This document shows positions 20,228-32,689 of a stretch of DNA of 64,000 bases, piece by piece. Source of the stretch: Hirundichthys speculiger (taxonomy: Eukaryota > Chordata > Actinopteri > Beloniformes > Exocoetidae); contig JAGFBZ010000728.1 in assembly GCA_018398805.1 (NCBI GenBank), forward strand, positions 307,539 through 371,538, read 5' to 3'. How positions within the stretch are numbered: position 1 is the first letter of the stretch; every line of letters begins with the position of its first letter. A program made the translations under genes and the position numbers. The notes beneath the pieces were generated by a model. That model saw only the letters and a program-made list of their open reading frames with translations, was not told the origin of the DNA and did no database searches.

Positions 20228-20403
20228 GTCTAGAAAATTCAGGTTGACCGTCTCTTTCAAAACTGCTCCATCTGATGGCGGGAAGTCGTGAAAAAGAGCT
20301 CGTAAAGTAGTAACTGTTGAGAGTTGAAGGAGTACGGCCGGTCTGCCTGGGTCATTTGGCAGCTGAGAAGAAAAAGCGTCTGGAGGTCAGAACCGGTCCA
20401 GAC

Positions 20404-21292
20404 TAGGGTTGGGCATTTGGTCGAGATTTATTCGTCGATCGTCGGGAGAATTAATGATTAATAATCGATTAATCATTAACATTTTATATTGAAAACTATC
20501 ACAATTATTCTCGATATCGGCGTGACGTTTGTTTTCCCCTTTGGCCTGGTTGCTATGGCCTGGTTGCTATGGCCCGCGCATGCCCAGATGTGTTCAGTGA
20601 ACCGGATGTTCGTGGTCGACAATAATGTGACATTTCCTGTTTCTTTTTTTCTTTAAAAAAACAACGATAATAAAACAAGAGATATCGAGGAGACTACTTA
20701 ACAAAGACAATTTATATCAAGGCGCCAGTATTACAGGCTTTTTGTTTCTTAAAAAGATGCGCTTGTTGTGTGCTCGATGTGCGCTGCAGCTCCTTCTGGT
20801 CCGTGCTAACACCGAGTTGAGGCTAGGCTAGGCTAGGCTAGGCTAGGCTGATGATGAACCGCCTCCACCGTCCTTTACAAGGCTTGGACGCTCGTTGTTC
20901 AAGTGATACATCATTGTTGTTGTCGATTAATTGTATTTGTAATTTGCATTGCAGTGATTGCAGTACACTTGCTCATTTTCTAAACGAAAATGGTCCCACG
21001 CCACACTTCACCGCGACCGCTTCATGATTAGGCGATGACCTACAGAAGCTCACATGTAACAACTGAGGCCAGCCAGGGTAGAGTGTGATGGTGAAATGTT
21101 GCCCCCTGTTGCCAAATTTCTATCGGTGGCACAGAGAAATGCATCGCATTGTTTGAGGACGTGCACTGAGAACCTACATTCGGATTGTTAAAAAAAAAAA
21201 AAAAAAATTTGGTTCATCGACGAAAATGAATGTCTTCGACCAAATTCTTAATGATCAATCATCGATTAATCGATTAATTATGCCCATCCCTA
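20404..21292 (+). mobile_element. hAT derivative, TAGGGTTGGGCAT family
   Basis: Ends TAGGGTTGGGCATTTGGTCG and ATTATGCCCATCCCTA with target duplication GTCCAGAC (20396-20403) / GTCCAGAG (21293-21300), 7 of 8. The ends carry TCGATTAATCGATTAATTA motifs. Inside are four to five copies of GGCTA (20823-20849) and an A-run at 21190. No transposase. Confidence 0.85.
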
Positions 21293-21300
21293 GTCCAGAG

Positions 21301-21775
21301 TGAGATTTTGCAGGGCTGCTGAGCTGAAGCTGAAAACGAACTGAATAAAGACGTACTTTGAGGGCCGGTGTTCTGCTTTATTACACGCTGGTTTCTACCT
21401 TTCTTCTCCTATCTAACCCTTTCAGACTGAAGACTTCATTAAAAAAAAAAAAAGGCCTCTTGTGTTTCAGCGGCTGATGAAACCAAACACATGAAATGGA
21501 AATAATTTGAGATGTTAAACCAACTGTTTTTATTTTCGTAACTTCGATTATGTTTTTTTTTTTTTGCTTAAATAAATAAATGAATTTTAAAAAAATCACG
21601 TCTCTCAGAAATGATGCAATGCTGACACCACATCAGGCTGCAGAGGTAAAAGCGCACACGTGTTGCATCAGGTCTCAGAGAGTCAAACGCAAATTAACCC
21701 CTTTGATTTATTTTTAATTCAATCAAAGCAAAACACTAAAGCGAAGCCGATAAACGAATGCAGATCTTTTCATTC
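21301..21775. other. Unique AT-rich sequence
   Basis: No gene recognised; A- and T-runs at 21439 and 21551. Confidence 0.3.
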
Positions 21776-22130
21776 TGGATCAGCATGCGGACTGTAGATC
21801 TTTATTTATTTATTTGTTTATTTGTTTTGCACATCATAGCAAAAAAAAAAACATTATAATGTTAAAAAATACAATAGTACAAGTGCAGGGAGAGCCAGAA
21901 AACCCAACTGGGCTTATAACTACGCCTCCACCCATCCATCAGTGTTAACACTGGACAGCAGAGTTCATGTATTGCAGGGAAAGGAAGATCTTGCAGCCGG
22001 GCTGCTGCAGTAGTGAGGAAGGTAAATGCTGATTGGTCTGGTAGTTTTGATAATAATTTTAACTGCATCTTGTAATGACACTGTGCAACTGTTGTTTTAA
22101 ATTTGGACTTTATTTTGAGCATAAAGCGAA
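21776..22130 (-). mobile_element. Possible retroelement 3' end with AATAAA tail
   Basis: Read on the minus strand the sequence ends with TTTGTTTTTT-like A/T tracts followed by (AAATAAAT)n near 21800-21825, the form of a retroposed 3' end. The body encodes no recognisable family. Could equally be an old pseudogene or simple AT-rich DNA. Confidence 0.3.
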
Positions 22131-23399
22131 TACATTTTAAACGTCATAAAGCAGACCACATTCATGTAGGATCGTCAACGTCAGATCTCTCTAGAGCTCC
22201 ATCAGCAGGGGAGGTACCAGCACCTGCAGGGTGAGAGTCATCTATGGAGGTATTTCTGTGCCACCTGAGTTTGAATACGAGTTTTTAAGGCTGTAATTTT
22301 TCAGCATCAAAATCAGACTTTGAATTTTAAAAAACATCAGATTTCTTGCACTGAAATTTTTTTTGCCTCTGAATTTTATTTTGTTAAAATAAATTCAGTG
22401 TTTAAAAAAAATTGTTGTCTTAAAATATTCAGTTTTTCAAAATTCAACATGTAAAGAAATTCAACACCCCAAAAAATCTTAAAAAAATTCAGTGTAAAAA
22501 AATTCAATTTCTAAAAAAAAAAATCAGTGTAAAAAAATTCAACCTCAAAAAAATTCAGTGTAAAAAAATTCAACCTCAAAAAATTCAGTTCATAGTCAAA
22601 AAAAATAGAATGAAATAAAATGATATTATTAATTTTTTTCAGCCAGATTCATCTGTAGGTGATGGCCAGACCGCTTGTTACACAATCACGTCAACCGCTG
22701 AGGTGGACCGTCTCTCTGGATTTCAAAAGCCTTAACCTTTAATCACAAAACTGTTCTTGTTTTTATGCTTTCTTTTGTGTTTCTGTGTCACAGGTCGAAC
22801 GGTGAGGCAACCAGCCGGCCGTGGTGACCCGACGGCCTCGCAGGAGGGATGAAGAAGCATCTCTGATCCATCTCATCCATCTGTGGTTGAGGGCGGGGCC
22901 TCTGCACGCCTTCGTGATTCTGTCGCTTCGCTCGCTGTCTTTTTCTCTGGTTTCCACAGCAGAACATCAACATAAAACAAAATAAAACTAAAGTTAATGC
23001 TTGTGTCCAGATTCATAACATCTCTGCAGTTTTTCTCTGAGGGTTTGTTTTTTGGTTTTTAATAACGGTTTCATCCCGTAGCATTTACTCAAATGCCACT
23101 CAGAGATGGTGCAGGAAGATGCAGAGACATTTTTGTGCCTTGATTTCCAAAAAAAAAAAAAGAAAAGAGACAAAGAATGCACGACGCCGCAGGATCAGTT
23201 AATCCAACAAAAACAGAAGTAAAGCTGTTGAAGGAGGCAGACAGCCGGAGGAGGAATATTCTGTAACTGGGCTGCTTCAGGAGAACGTGGACCACCAACC
23301 ATGTGGATTAGGGGACGTCAAAAAGAGCACACAGATCAGGACGCAAGCGAGTCACATGACGGTTCTGACCAATCAGTGACATCAAAAAGGGGGCTGGGT
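22131..23399. other. Unassigned sequence with AAATTCA-rich tract
   Basis: 22430-22600 is a degenerate tandem of AAAAAATTCAGTGTAAAA and AAAAATTCAACCTC units. Elsewhere nothing recognised; open frames of 60-90 codons on the minus strand lack signatures. Confidence 0.35.
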
Positions 23400-24420
23400 G
23401 CTGCTAGCTAGCAGGAGATGGACGGGTAGTAGGGAGCTCCTAGAGTCGGCGCTAACAATGTCCTCTATTAAAACACATGCACTGCATTTAATGTAACTTA
23501 ACTAGAAATTAAGAGAGGGGATGATGAAACTGAGTCAAAAGAGCGATACAAAAAGAATAAAAAAGCAGAAAGTTGGAAAAGAAGAGCTAACGCCCTCCAA
23601 AGGTAAGGCTAGCGCAGACGAAAGTACCCTGCTTAAAAGTCTAAAAAGAAGAAAAAGAGCTCAAACAGGACATTAAGAAATATCTAAGTGAATTCAAAAA
23701 CGAAGTCAAAACAACCATGAAGGAGGATTTCTCTGAGTTCAAAACTGATGTCTTGCGGGAAACACAGAACCAAAATGCTAATATAGCCGAGGCGCAGACA
23801 AGGATAATTGACCTGGAATCTGCCTGCTCCGAACTGAAAGAGACGTTGATAACGACAATAAAGCTAAACAGAGAGATGCAAGACAAAATAGACGACGTGG
23901 AGAGTCGCTCTGGGAGAAACAACCTGCAAATTTATTGAATTCCTGAGGATAAAGGAGGGAAATTGGTGATGGACTTTGTGAAGGACCTACTCAAAAACCA
24001 GCTCGACCTGCCATCTGAGCTGGATTTACAAACTCAGCGTGCTCATAGAGCACTAGGTCCGAAGCTGAGCACAAATGCAACAGCTGGGTCCATAATTGTC
24101 AATTTGCTCTAATTCCAAATGAAAGAACTTCTTAAAGAAAGCATGGCAGAAAAAAGTGGAGATTGATGGGAAACGAGTGTATTTTGACAACGACTACACA
24201 GCTGATGTTGTGGAAAAGCGCAAAGCTTATGGCCCAATCAGAACTGCCCTGAAGGAGAAGGGGGTCCGTTTCCAGACACCTTATACAAAGATGCGTATCC
24301 ACCGGATACACCGGACTGCAGACCTACGGGAGTGTGGAGGAGGCGGCCCACGATGTACAAAAAAGGAGGCTGAATTTCATGGGATGTGCATGAAAAAGAA
24401 ATGTCTCAAAGTTTGATTAT
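23400..24420 (+). pseudogene. L1-clade ORF1 relic
   Basis: The plus strand encodes in successive frames a coiled-coil stretch (MKEDFSEFKTDVLRETQNQN and LKETLITTIKLNREMQDKID), the RRM entry DVESRSGRNNLQIY, a stop, then IPEDKGGKLVMDFVKDLLKN, LQTQRAHRALGPK, and finally MEIDGKRVYFDNDYTADVV and KGVRFQTPYTKMR. Order and motifs match the intact ORF1 at 1941-2945, but at least three disabling changes are present and the C terminus is lost near 24330. It belongs to a different L1 lineage than the left-edge element, as residue identity is modest. Confidence 0.8.
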
Positions 24421-24680
24421 TTGTCCATGAGACGATGCAGTCTTGAGGAAGGAAGTTTCCAGCTTTGGTTGTTAGTTTGGTGTCTGTTCTCTTGTCGCTT
24501 CCCATAAATAACAGCGAAGAGATCAAACAGGCGTCGCTTCTCTGCACGAAGTCGTTCATTACGATCTTCAAACTTCAACAGCGACAACAAGGATGTGTCG
24601 TGTGTTTGTTCGCCTCCATTAGCTTCTCATCGTCACAACTTATTTACACAAAACCAGCGACTCAATACCATCCAGCCATG
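24421..24680. other. Short unassigned stretch
   Basis: Between the ORF1 relic and the next hAT; possibly LINE-derived but not recognisable. Confidence 0.3.
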
Positions 24681-25855
24681 TAGGGATGGAACGGTTACCG
24701 GTATTACGGTAAAGCGCGGTAATATTTTAGAGATAACGATTACCGTTTATGTTTGACTTCATCTCATTATCGCGGTCGATTACCGGGATGTGTAATATCA
24801 GCCTCATTCAAGTCTGCGAGCGACTCGTGACTGTGTCTCGCATGAATATGTAGCTTGTAACATCGGCATTGTAACGTTAGCATGGCGGAAAGTGGTGATA
24901 GCACGCAGGACATTTACCAACCCACTAAAAGGATGAAATCTAAGGTCTGGGCTGTTTTTTATTTTATTTTTTATAAGAATGCAGAGGGACAACTGGTGAA
25001 GGACAGTTATGTCTGCAGAGCACTTGTTTACATTTTATTGTGATTTGTACAAGCAACTTGAAGAAGCTAAGGCTAATGCTTCAAGCTACTGAGATGTTTG
25101 ATCAAGAGTAACCTGGTTGACGCGCTTCACTAACTCACATTTCGTAAACGTTACCGTTGCGTGTTGATCGAAAAATGACCGGAACGATGTTTTTCTGATG
25201 CAGTTAAAATGTTAATTTATTCAATTAACTGATCCGACAACCATAACGCCGGCAGTTAGCGCCACAGCGGTCAAAAACCTTTAGCCCTTCTGGGTCCAAC
25301 ACCTAACCAATAACAGGCAGCTACCTTTATACCTGACCCTCAGGTAACAACACAGCGACACCCACAGACACACAGAGTGAACTACAATTCAGAACAACAT
25401 TTTTGGCTCCTAAACAACTGTTTCTTTATTTGCACATTTATACGTATTTAAGGTTCAGCTTAAAGTCAAAAGTTTATTTCATTTGAACTTGCACTATAAT
25501 TTTTGTTCCTGATAATTGTTTGCATATTTTGACCTACTATTGTTGTTAAAGTGTTTAGTTAAATTTGCACCAGACAAATAAGCTTTGTTCCTGTTATTTA
25601 TTTTGATCATTTAACATCAAATCTCATTCTGTGCCAGTTGTTTGCCCTTTTAATGAGAAAGTTTTATTTTGACTAGATTTTGGATTCTGATGTTTTAGTA
25701 TGACAAAAAATTCACAAGATTTTATGAAATTATTTAAATGTATGTGTTTTTTAGACATTTGTACAGCAATTAAGAATACCGCGATAATATCATAAACTGT
25801 GATAGTTTGGTCACTATAATCAAGATATCAAATTTTCCATATCGTTACATCCCTA
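24681..25855 (+). mobile_element. hAT derivative, TAGGGATGKAACG family, copy A
   Basis: Starts TAGGGATGGAACGGTTACCG and ends CATATCGTTACATCCCTA. The flanking octamers CAGCCATG and GTTGGGTT do not match, unlike the inverted relative at 45499-46639. From 24882 it encodes MAESGDSTQDIYQPTKRMKS then KVWAVF, the start of a hAT BED finger, and then decays. 1.17 kb, non-autonomous. Confidence 0.8.
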
Positions 25856-26257
25856 GTTGGGTTTGATTCAGACACGTTTCAGTACTGATGCTTCATGAAC
25901 ACATGCAGATAGAAAAGGAACGAGCAAACAAGGGTGAGAAGTCGGCCGGATCCTGAAAGTGAAACCCGGCGAGAACAGACCGCAGGACTGTGATCCGCCG
26001 AGATCCTCGTTTCCATTCACGGTGACTCATAAAAGTCGGTAAAGCTCAGCCGCACGCCGGCGCTCAGAGATGAGCCGAGACGTTTGTTCTGACCTTCGGT
26101 GACGTCGCCGAAGCATTATTCAACCTCGCAGAGAAAACTGTGAATTCTCTCAGCGTTTGTGACAAACACAAAAGGTAAGAGCACCGGAGGATAAACGCCC
26201 GTTTATACCCGCTCACTCTTTTTCTTCCTGTTGCTAAGAAACTTCGCTCCGAGCTGC
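25856..26257. other. Unique GC-richer stretch
   Basis: Nothing recognised in about 400 bp. Confidence 0.3.
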
Positions 26258-26259
26258 TA

Positions 26260-27339
26260 CACAGCAAATAGAGAAGAGTTATATTTCTGGTGTTGGTGAA
26301 ATCTAAGCAAAAGCAGAGTTAATTCCACTCTGAATAGAGTCAAATCCCTTAAATGTAACTCTAAGTTTACAAATAGTTGGAGTCAAAACAAAGTGTCTTC
26401 AGATCAAATCTGTAAGTGTCATTGTAGTAACATCAACTCTGAACTATTTAACTCTTAACTCCAAATGTGGATGTGACACTTAAAGTGTAAATCAGACTCC
26501 GCCCCCACCTTGCTACACAGCGACAGGAGCTAAATACCGACTGAGGAGCCTCTCGTTCAGCTGTGCGTTTCACCGTGGTTTTATGTCGACATTGTTCAAT
26601 TAGTAAAATTAGCTAACTTTATGTTCGTGTTAGGTTTTGATATTTATATTACCCCTCTGGCACCTGGTCTGTCTTCAATTGCGAGACACTCACGGTAAAG
26701 TTATGTCGCCACATTAGCCGCGCTAAGCAGTGATGATTTTAGTTCGTCATTTGGTTCGCTAAAACTTGTAATTTGATGGTAAAGACTGTATCTGCTATGG
26801 TAAAAAAGTTTTAGACCGTATTTTTGTTGTTTTGTTAACTTGGCTAAGCAAGCTAACGCTGAATAAGCAGTGTATCGGCTGTGGGCAGTTAGCATTATGT
26901 AAGTGTTAACATTAAGTTAGCTAACGACGAATTGTGTCCGATAAAGTGTTCTAAATGTTAATTTGTGGTGCATGTTTGAAATAAATGAGTTTCAACTAAA
27001 CATGATGGCATTATTTTTAGCAAACCTTATTTTCTAAGTATTTTTTTAGTAGTTCGGAAGAGCTAATTTTACACCTTACAGTGTTAAAATAACTGTAACA
27101 CTTCTATAGTTAACCAACAATCCAAAAGAGAGTTAATATCTAACACTACATAAAAGTGTTGAGATAAAGTAACACTGCAAGTGTTAAAATTTAACTCCAA
27201 AAAAAAGTCAATAATTACTCTAAGTTAGTGTTAAGGTGCTAACTCTCCAAAAAAGAGTTAAATTAACTCTTTGTGGTGTGGACCCATATAGACATTTCAA
27301 AAGTGAGAGTGTTAATTTGAGTATGCTGATTTTGCTGTG
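26260..27339. mobile_element. TA-duplicating DNA element with CACAGCAAA ends
   Basis: Left end CACAGCAAATAGAGAAGAG and right end GCTGATTTTGCTGTG are imperfect inverted repeats, each bordered by TA (26258-26259, 27340-27341). Both arms are packed with GAGTTAA / TTAACTC and AGTGTTAA / TTAACACT words. No coding region. Superfamily uncertain: TA duplication suggests Tc1/mariner-type or a related group. Confidence 0.65.
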
Positions 27340-27341
27340 TA

Positions 27342-28560
27342 CATGCAAACCGTTCAGCACAACATACATTTGATTTACCGACAGCCGTTCGTTCTGTCAA
27401 CGTGCTCACGTTTCGCCGACGCTGCGCCGTCGAGGTCGGACCCACGTGGAGACGTGCACCGCTGACCTGACGTTTGTTCTGTTCGTGAATGTGTGAGGAC
27501 TTTCAGATTTACCAGAGAGCAGCAGTTTCTTCCCTTCTGTCCCCAGTAAAGCCTTTTACACGCGTCGCTGTCGTTATTCTGAGTTTATCGTCTCATCTCT
27601 GCAGCGCTGCCTCGTGTCTGACCCAGACACTCTCACTTTGAGTCACTTAAACTGTGCAGTCAAGTTAGATAACAATAATTGACAATTTCACCTTGCAGAG
27701 TAAATGTAAAGGACAAAAGTGCAGATACGACTCTCTCTACCCCCCCCCCTCCTCCCACACACACCTCCCAGTCCCCCTGCCCTCCAAATATCACCGCTTT
27801 ATCACCTCTCCCAGGTAAGCCTAGTGATTTGTGACAGATGCTGTTAGCGCCGCACTAATGGCTTTGCCTCAGTTGTCGAACCCTGATTGAAGTTTGTAGC
27901 GAAGGGGGCCGACATAAGGCCGGGCAGGTACGCAGGTGTTGCTCTCCGGAGCAGCTGTTCGCTGTTGTCAGGAGGGCGTTTGTCCTTTTTTTGGTGCGTC
28001 ATCATCTCTCCAAACACCTGCTGTCCTGTCATAACCAAAGATATTGTTCCGGGCGCAGCTTTGATCCACTAAAGACACCGCAGACGCCGTCTTGAATCAG
28101 ATCGAGTCTGCAGGTACACCGAAGTTACGCAACAGCCTCTCGCGTCCAGCGGGTAAGAAAATCAGAAAAATCAGGAGTGACGAGGAAAAGCTTTGTTGCC
28201 TTTGCAGACACTTCAAACCCAACTTCATTCTCGTTCTCCAAGTACGTCATCTTTTTTGTTTTTTTTTCCTGCAACGTATCCGAAGAAAAGCTGGAAAGGG
28301 AGCGATTTAGTGCTTGTAAGGCAGTGAAAAAGACGTGTGGATTCTAACAGGTGACTTTCATGGAGGCTGAAATCATCATCGCAGGGTCTCTGAGGAGCAG
28401 CGACGGGAGGAGGACCTGCACTTCCACAAGATGATGCGTCTGAAAGAAAACCTGCCGCAGAATAAAGAGCGAATAATCATTTAAAGTGCTCTCTTGCGGG
28501 TGGTGCGTCAGCAGGAAACGGACTGAACATCACCCGTCCGGTTACAGCTCATCTTTTGTG
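27342..28560. other. Unique sequence
   Basis: A C-rich tract lies at 27740-27780. The stretch 27780-28060 reads as non-repetitive balanced-composition DNA. No gene recognised. Confidence 0.35.
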
Positions 28561-28994
28561 CTGAAGGGATTTTGTACTTTATTTTTATAGAAGGAGCATA
28601 GACAACATACTGAGATGCATGAAACAAACAGATGGTCACCTATACATTCATTCAGACATTATACAGGTGTAGTTACAAATACAATGATGGCTCAATGAGC
28701 TTCTCTTATGGACATGTACACAATCCATTTTTCCCAATAGTGCAAATATTTATCAGTCTGTAGATTTAACAAAAAGGTCATTCTTTCCATGTTTTGGATA
28801 TTGCTCACCATATTGATCCGGTCAGACTCTGCCGGAGGTGTGGTCTGCAGCCAGCTTCCGGTTACAGATTTCTTACTGGCTGCTAATAATATTTTTAAGA
28901 GATATTTGTCTGTTCTGAATGGATTTTGAAAAAAATAAAAATATTCTTTACTTTTTTTTTCCTGTAAAACATTAAAAAGATGTTTGATGACTCC
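28561..28994. other. Unassigned AT-rich sequence, possible LINE fragment
   Basis: The phrase CTTACTGGCTGCTAATAATA near 28884 resembles a motif I associate with fish LINE non-coding regions, but I cannot assign it with confidence. Confidence 0.25.
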
Positions 28995-30235
28995 TCCTCC
29001 ACTGGGAGAGGCTCAACTTCAAATCCAAAAACGTTGGGACACTGACGTCTGGGAACATCTGGGAGGTCAGGAAACCAGTTTCTGGAGTTTCAGGAGATGG
29101 TCTGGTCTGATGCAGGACTCCAGCTGCTCTACAGTCCTGGATCGTCATTGCTGGGTGTTTTTGGTTTTTCTGCTGCTCCAGATGTTTTCTGTTTCTGTTC
29201 TGTCAGACCAGTTCAGCAGCTGGACTCTTCTCCTGTGAAGTCCTGCTGCTGTGATGATCCAGTCTGTGGTTCAGCTTCGTCCTGCTGAAATATGGAAGGT
29301 CTTCCCTGAAAGAGACGTCGTCTGGACGGAGCAGATGTTGCTCTTCAGCATTGATGCAGCCTTTCCAGATGTTCCAGCTGTCCCCATAGACACTAATCAA
29401 CCCCAGACCATCAGAGATGCAGCTGTTGAACTGTCTGATAACAGCTGGATGGTTCCTCTCCTCTTCAGTCTGCAGGACACGGCGTCCATGGTTGGTCCAT
29501 CTGACCTCAGAACAGTTTCATTTATCCTCAGACCATCTTAGATGATCTTTGGTCCAGAGAAGACGCTGGTGTTTTCTGGATGGTGTCCACATGTGTCTTC
29601 TTCTCTGATGGTCCAGCTTTAACCTGCATCAGTGGATTGTAGGTGAACTGTGTGGACAGACGGTGGTTTCTGGAAGTGTTCCTGAGTCCATCAGTGATGT
29701 CCAGGAGACAATCATGTCTGTTTTTAACGCAGAGCTGCCTGAGGAGCTGAAGATCTCCATCATCCAGTTTAGACCTTCATCCTCGTCCCTGGAACACAGG
29801 GACTCCTCCTGATTCTCTGAATCTGTCGATGATGTCATGGACTGTAGGTGGTGGATCTTCGAAGTCTTTTTAGCTGCATTTTGTCTCAGATTGGTGAACC
29901 TCTGTGCATCTTTACATCAGAGAAGCTCTGCCTCTCTGAAATATTTCTTTTATATCCAGTCACGTTACTGACGTGTTGATAATTAACCTGATTAGTCGTC
30001 AAATGCTCCTCCGTTTGTAACTGATTTGCTCCGATTACTTTAGTTGCTCCTGTTCCAACTTTTTCAAAATGAGCTGATATTTTCCATGAAATAGTCAAAT
30101 GTCTCCGTTCAGATAAAACGTGGGTTAATGAGATTTACATTTCATCTGGGTTGTTGTCTTTTTTAATGTTTTACACAGTTTGGTCCCAGCTTTTTTATTC
30201 TTATTTTTTTGGAACCAGAGTTGCAGAATCATCTG
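28995..30235 (-). pseudogene. Tc1/mariner-like transposon with decayed transposase
   Basis: Ends carry AACGTTGGGACACTG (29031) and, at the other side, TTTTACACAGTTTGGTCCCA (about 30170-30190). On the minus strand fragments of a DDE transposase are recognisable: NIWKGCINAEEQHLLRP around 29330-29365, then in another frame IFQQDEAEP (the QDN block around the second catalytic Asp) near 29265-29290, and RTVEQLESCI with LQKLVS near 29090-29135, the C-terminal block. The intervening and N-terminal parts are scrambled by frameshifts and stops. Related short fragments are at 4594, 7691 and 50026. Known role of the intact family: cut-and-paste transposition at TA. This copy is dead. Confidence 0.7.
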
Positions 30236-32139
30236 TGTCAAATGAAATGTGATTTGGGCCCAGCTTGGCGTGGCCATCAGACAAAATTACATTTGGAGGC
30301 TTCTGGGTCACCGCAGCCCACGCGGTAATATCACGGGTCAGGAGGTTGGACGCCAGAAGAATATGTCCATATCTTCCATCTCTGTGCCGCCTCGGACGCC
30401 AACGGCTCCATATTTCTCCACATTTGTTAAATCTATGCAGACTTTCTGTGTGATGCAGTCAGATCAGAGGTTTATTCATCAAATATCACAGAAAGAATCA
30501 CTTCCCTCAGCTCTCTTCATCTCTCTGAGCCGAGACTGTCCACTTGAAGAAATTACACATTTGTTATTTTTTAATCTCTTTGTCCACTGGTAACATTTTT
30601 ATGCCTTAGTTTGTCACATTTCTGCTTTCGTTCCCCTCACAGCACAGATAACTGCTGTGGCCCCTGAATATTACGGCTATTTGACCAGAGAGGGGGCGCC
30701 ACCCTCGGCGGCGCCGTCCCCGTAAACTGACACCGATTATGTGTTGTCATGCCAGCAACAAGAAAAGACCCGAGCATCGCTGTCCGCCGAGCAGCTGTCA
30801 TTCGCTGTGCAATTAAAGCCGCTATAAAAAAAAAACCTGTTGCTATGTAATTTGCACTTTTGATAACCGAGTGCCTCTCAGCAAACCACTGCGGGGGCTT
30901 TTATCGCAAAGAGCGCTGAATTACGTTCCAGATTCAGCCGACTGCTACGTTTGTTCACGTGCACGGATCAGACGCAGCGTCTGAAAGTGTCTGTTTCTTT
31001 GAGGAGTGACAGAAATCAGCATCTCCAGAGACAAAAAAAGGAGAAAGCAACATAAAGAAATGCAGGGTGGAATCTTGATGGCCACTTAGAATTAAAGCAT
31101 CATCGCTTAATAAGTGTGAACGTCAGGATCTTGTAAGCGTTAAATAAAATGTGAGCAGATGTGATGTAGATATAGAGTCTCACCCTGCTAGACTCAGACG
31201 GGCTGATCTGAGAGCTAAAGCCTTGCATTTGTATGAAATAGATTATTCTGCAGAGAAGATGCAACTATCTCAGCCAAACGATCTAATTTATCTAACCCAG
31301 TACTGGACAGTGCAAGTTCTTCTCTCTGGCTTCTAGCTGCTGCTCTGCCTCCTCAGCTGTTGAGAAACTCGAGGGCGAAGACCGAGGCTTCTGTTTCCGT
31401 GGCCGTGAACCTGTTGCAAACCCAGCCGTGCGCTCGCAAAAAAAAAAAAAAAAAAAAAGACCTCCTGCCGCCGCCGTGGAAGTCCTGAAGGGAGAGCGTC
31501 ATGCATATTCCACCAGCGGCGCTCACATTTCACTCCCGCATCGCCGCATGTGAGAAGCAAATGGGAAACGTATCTTCTAAAATCAGATCCCGGTAGGCGA
31601 GACTCTCCACGGGACGCGTGCGCCGACGCTTCTGAGGATATCGCATGAACGCCACATGAGGGAATGCATAATAAATTCACCGTCGAATAGCACGAAGGGA
31701 ACGAGTATTGGCACACGACGTGATGGATGTTGTGATGGTAAATATGTTACCCTCCAGCTCCACAGTCTTGTGGTTTTCTCACTTGTGACTTTATAAACGT
31801 AATTCAGGCAAGAATCTTCCTTTTAGAGAGAGGATGCTTTCTAGTGGCAACCCTCCTGTAACGACATCTCAACCGAGGCCTGTGGATCTCGAGACGCAGC
31901 TGGATCTGTCCAGGATCTGACCTCGGGGGTTGAACCTGCTGCCGTGTCCTCTCCTGGGAAGATCGGCAGCTGTCTCGCATGTGTTCGGTTTGTGAATAAT
32001 CTGCTTCACGACAGGATGCATCACAGAGGAAGCTGCCAGATCACCTGCTTTTAGGAGATGTCGAGGTGTTCGCACCTGCCGATGATCAGTCAATCGAATG
32101 TATTTGATTAGGACTCTGCTGTAGGTGTGACAGAAGAGT
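30236..32139. other. Unique sequence, largest repeat-poor block in the first half
   Basis: No gene recognised. An A-run spans 31439-31458. GC-rich GGGGGCGCCACCCTCGGCGG lies at 30692. At about 32055-32105 the segment GTCGAGGTGTTCGCACCTGC with GATCAGTCAATCGAATG reads like a dispersed fish repeat. The rest (30600-31730) is the best candidate in this half for conserved non-coding DNA. Confidence 0.35.
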
Positions 32140-32689
32140 TCCAGGTGGAGGTGGGGCTGCATTGAGGATCAGCTCCGAGCCCCTTCTTGTTGCTTTGGTG
32201 AGGTCAGACTGGAGTCTCCGTGGACTGTTATGTTCGGAGACGACATTGATGATCTGCTTTGAGAGCATGGAGCAGGTGGAGGAACATCTAGAGAGGTGGA
32301 GGTATGACCTGAAGAGGAGAGGAATGAAGGTCTACAGGGAGGCTACAGGGAGCAGAGATGAAGAAGGTGGAAGAGTTTAATAACTGAGGGTCAACGGTCC
32401 GGATCAAAGGAGAATGAAGAAAAGAGGTGAAGAAGCGTGTTGAAGCAGGTTGGAACGGATGGAGAAAAGTGTGATGAAAGTGCATCAGCAGGAATAAAAG
32501 TAAAGGTGTAGAAGATGGTGGTGAGACCGGAGATGTTGCTGGTTTAGAGACTGTGGTCCCGAGGAGACAGTTGGAGGTGGCAGAGGTTGAAATGTTGAGG
32601 TTCTCTTTGGGAATGACCAGGATGGAGAAGATCAGGACTGAGAACATCAGAGGGACAGAACATGTTAGATGTTCTGGAGAGAAAGTCAG

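Noticed and set aside
30684..30703. CTCF-like GAGGGGGCGCCAC sequence
   Set aside because: Several core positions fail when aligned to the consensus; similarity is limited to the G-rich centre.
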